This document shows, piece by piece, positions 62,646 through 64,000 of a stretch of 64,000 nt of DNA (position 1 is its first letter; each line of letters opens with the position of its first letter). The stretch covers positions 1-64,000 of the forward strand of contig NZ_BMPJ01000004.1 in assembly GCF_014647535.1 (NCBI RefSeq), given 5' to 3'. The DNA is from Thermus composti (GTDB lineage: Bacteria > Deinococcota > Deinococci > Deinococcales > Thermaceae). The notes beneath the pieces were generated by a model that saw only the letters and a program-made list of their open reading frames with translations, did no database searches and had not been told where the DNA came from. Position numbers and translations under genes: made by a program.

Positions 62646-64000
62646 CTACTGGGCCTTGGCCTCCTGGAGGAGGTTGAGGAGCACCGTCTGGAGGATGCCC
62701 CCGTTCTTGTAGTAGTCCACCTCCACGGGGGTGTCCAGGCGGGCGATGGCCTGGAAGCGGATTTCGCTCCCGTCCTCCCGCCTCGCCACGATGTCCACGA
62801 GTTTCCTGGGCTTCAGGTCCTCGAGGCCCAGGATATCGTAGACCTCGTACCCCGTGAGGCCCAAGGTCTCCCGGTTCTGCCCAGGCAGGAACTCCAGGGG
62901 CAGGACCCCCATCCCCACCAGGTTGGAGCGGTGGATCCTCTCAAAGCTTTCCGCCAGCACCGCCTTGATGCCCAGGAGGTAGGTGCCCTTGGCGGCCCAG
63001 TCGCGGCTGGAACCGGTCCCGTACTCCTTGCCGGCGATGACGAGAAGGGGCGTGCCCTCCGCCTTGTAGCGCATGGCGACGTTGTAGACGAAGTCCACGT
63101 CCCCCTCGGGGAGCTTCTTGGCGTAGCCCCCCTCCACGCCGTCCAGCATCAGGTTCTTGATGCGGATGTTGGCGAAGGTGCCCCGTATCATCACCTCGTG
63201 GTTGCCGCGCCGGGAGCCGTAGGAGTTGAAGTCCTCCGGCTTCACCCCCTTGCTGATCAGGTACTGGCCGGCGGGGCTCTTCACGGGGATGGCCCCCGCG
63301 GGGGAGATGTGGTCCGTGGTCACGGAGTCGCCGAGGACGAGGAGGACCCGGGCCCCGCGGATGTCCCCCACCTTCCTTTGCCCCAGGTCCTCAAAGAAGG
63401 GCGGGTTCTGGATGTAGGTGCTCTCGGGGTCCCACTGGTAGAGCTCCCCCGTGGGGGCGGGGAGGGCCTGCCAGCGCTCGTCCCCCTCAAACACCTTGCT
63501 GTACTCCTTCTTGAAGAGCTCGGGGTCCAGGGTCTTCCTGATGGCCTCCCGGATCTCCTCCATGGAGGGCCAGATGTCCTTGAGGTAGATGGGCTTGCCG
63601 TTGGGGTCAAAGCCCAAAGGCTCGGTGGTGAAGTCAATGTCCATCCGGCCCGCCAGGGCGTAGGCCACCACCAGCATGGGGCTCGCCAGGTAGTTGGCCT
63701 TCACGTGGGGGTTGATGCGGCCTTCAAAGTTGCGGTTCCCGGAGAGGACGGCGGCCACCACCAGGTTTCCCTCCTCCACCGCCTTGGCGATGTCCTCGGG
63801 GAGAGGCCCGGAGTTCCCGATGCAGGTGGTGCACCCGTAGCCCACCAGGTGGAAGCCCAGGGCCTCGAGGAAGGGCATGAGCCCGCTCATCTCCAGGTAG
63901 TCCGTCACCACCTTGGAGCCGGGGGCCAGGCTGGTCTTGACCCAGGGCTTCCGGTCCAGGCCCGCCTCCACCGCCTTCTTGGCGAGAAGCCCCGCCCCCA
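62646..64000 (-). CDS. acnA: Aconitate hydratase A, partial
   Basis: The C-terminal ~450 residues of an AcnA/IRP-type aconitase, TCA-cycle citrate-isocitrate isomerase; the N-terminus is outside the window. Two of the [4Fe-4S] cysteines are in [22 protein letters not shown] is a substrate motif, and [12 protein letters not shown] with [17 protein letters not shown] are the C-terminal signatures. The reading frame runs to the window edge without a start codon. It converges with the V-ATPase operon. Confidence 0.95.
   Translation of the reverse strand, partial: GAGLLAKKAVEAGLDRKPWVKTSLAPGSKVVTDYLEMSGLMPFLEALGFHLVGYGCTTCIGNSGPLPEDIAKAVEEGNLVVAAVLSGNRNFEGRINPHVKANYLASPMLVVAYALAGRMDIDFTTEPLGFDPNGKPIYLKDIWPSMEEIREAIRKTLDPELFKKEYSKVFEGDERWQALPAPTGELYQWDPESTYIQNPPFFEDLGQRKVGDIRGARVLLVLGDSVTTDHISPAGAIPVKSPAGQYLISKGVKPEDFNSYGSRRGNHEVMIRGTFANIRIKNLMLDGVEGGYAKKLPEGDVDFVYNVAMRYKAEGTPLLVIAGKEYGTGSSRDWAAKGTYLLGIKAVLAESFERIHRSNLVGMGVLPLEFLPGQNRETLGLTGYEVYDILGLEDLKPRKLVDIVARREDGSEIRFQAIARLDTPVEVDYYKNGGILQTVLLNLLQEAKAQ

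Overview
The window is a very GC-rich, tightly packed bacterial chromosome segment. Gene content and protein sequences point to the genus Thermus, close to T. thermophilus. The evidence is a nine-gene V/A-type ATP synthase operon, family-4 uracil-DNA glycosylase, two-subunit PLP synthase, a short EF-Ts, an RlmO-type rRNA methyltransferase beside the ATPase operon, and frequent GTG/TTG starts with 1-4 nt gene overlaps. From memory, the AspRS and PdxT sequences differ at scattered positions from T. thermophilus HB8, so a sister strain or species is possible; no alignment was run.

Layout. 1-190: 3' end of a truncated ORF and a non-coding stretch. 191-1714 (-): metallophosphoesterase, stand-alone RAM protein, CPBP protease. 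1738-5489 (+): recX, an SRPBCC protein, spoVS, rsmB, proC and a secreted protein. 5470-11736 (-): rpsB-tsf, terminator, then pyrH-frr-cdsA-dxr-rseP-glycosyltransferase, joining translation, isoprenoid, lipid and envelope functions. 11862-12183: tRNA-Ala and tRNA-Ser with promoters and back-to-back terminators. 12197-16126 (+): a DHH-CBS-CBS-nucleotidyltransferase fusion, two M50-type membrane proteins (the first lacking catalytic residues) and a small membrane protein. 16100-21599 (-): nfo, rlpA-like, M24 peptidase, and ileS behind a T-box leader. 22008-29447 (+): transaldolase, rho, LysM/M23 protein, and pdxS/pdxT separated by an ArsR/SmtB repressor and a P1B metal ATPase. 29444-35501 (-): hisS, aspS, phzF-like, HAD phosphatase, asnS. 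35549-36509 (+): a small membrane protein and an HTH protein. 36321-40000 (-): a conserved unknown, udg, and modABC behind a structured leader. 40086-48948 (+): a kinase-like membrane protein, hisD, a BtuF-like protein, a subtilase lipoprotein, an LCP protein, tRNA-Leu, a nuclease-like protein and murJ. 48990-54113 (-): rlmO with two unknowns, then an UPF0173 hydrolase, Ser/Thr kinase and acyl-CoA synthetase. 54215-62583 (+): V-ATPase operon. 62646-64000 (-): aconitase, cut by the window edge.

The most informative non-coding signals are the ileS T-box with an ATC specifier, a structured rpsB leader starting at the predicted transcription start, a Moco-like leader before modA, two divergent promoter pairs that share one -35 hexamer, and about fourteen genes with a TANNNT hexamer 6-8 nt before the start codon, which suggests leaderless transcripts. 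No CRISPR array, prophage, complete insertion sequence or rRNA was found. No wholly new multi-gene system is clearly demonstrated. The best candidates for undescribed biology are the kinase/acyl-CoA-synthetase coupling, the membrane pseudokinase, the active/inactive M50 pair, and the HTH gene that runs antisense into modC.
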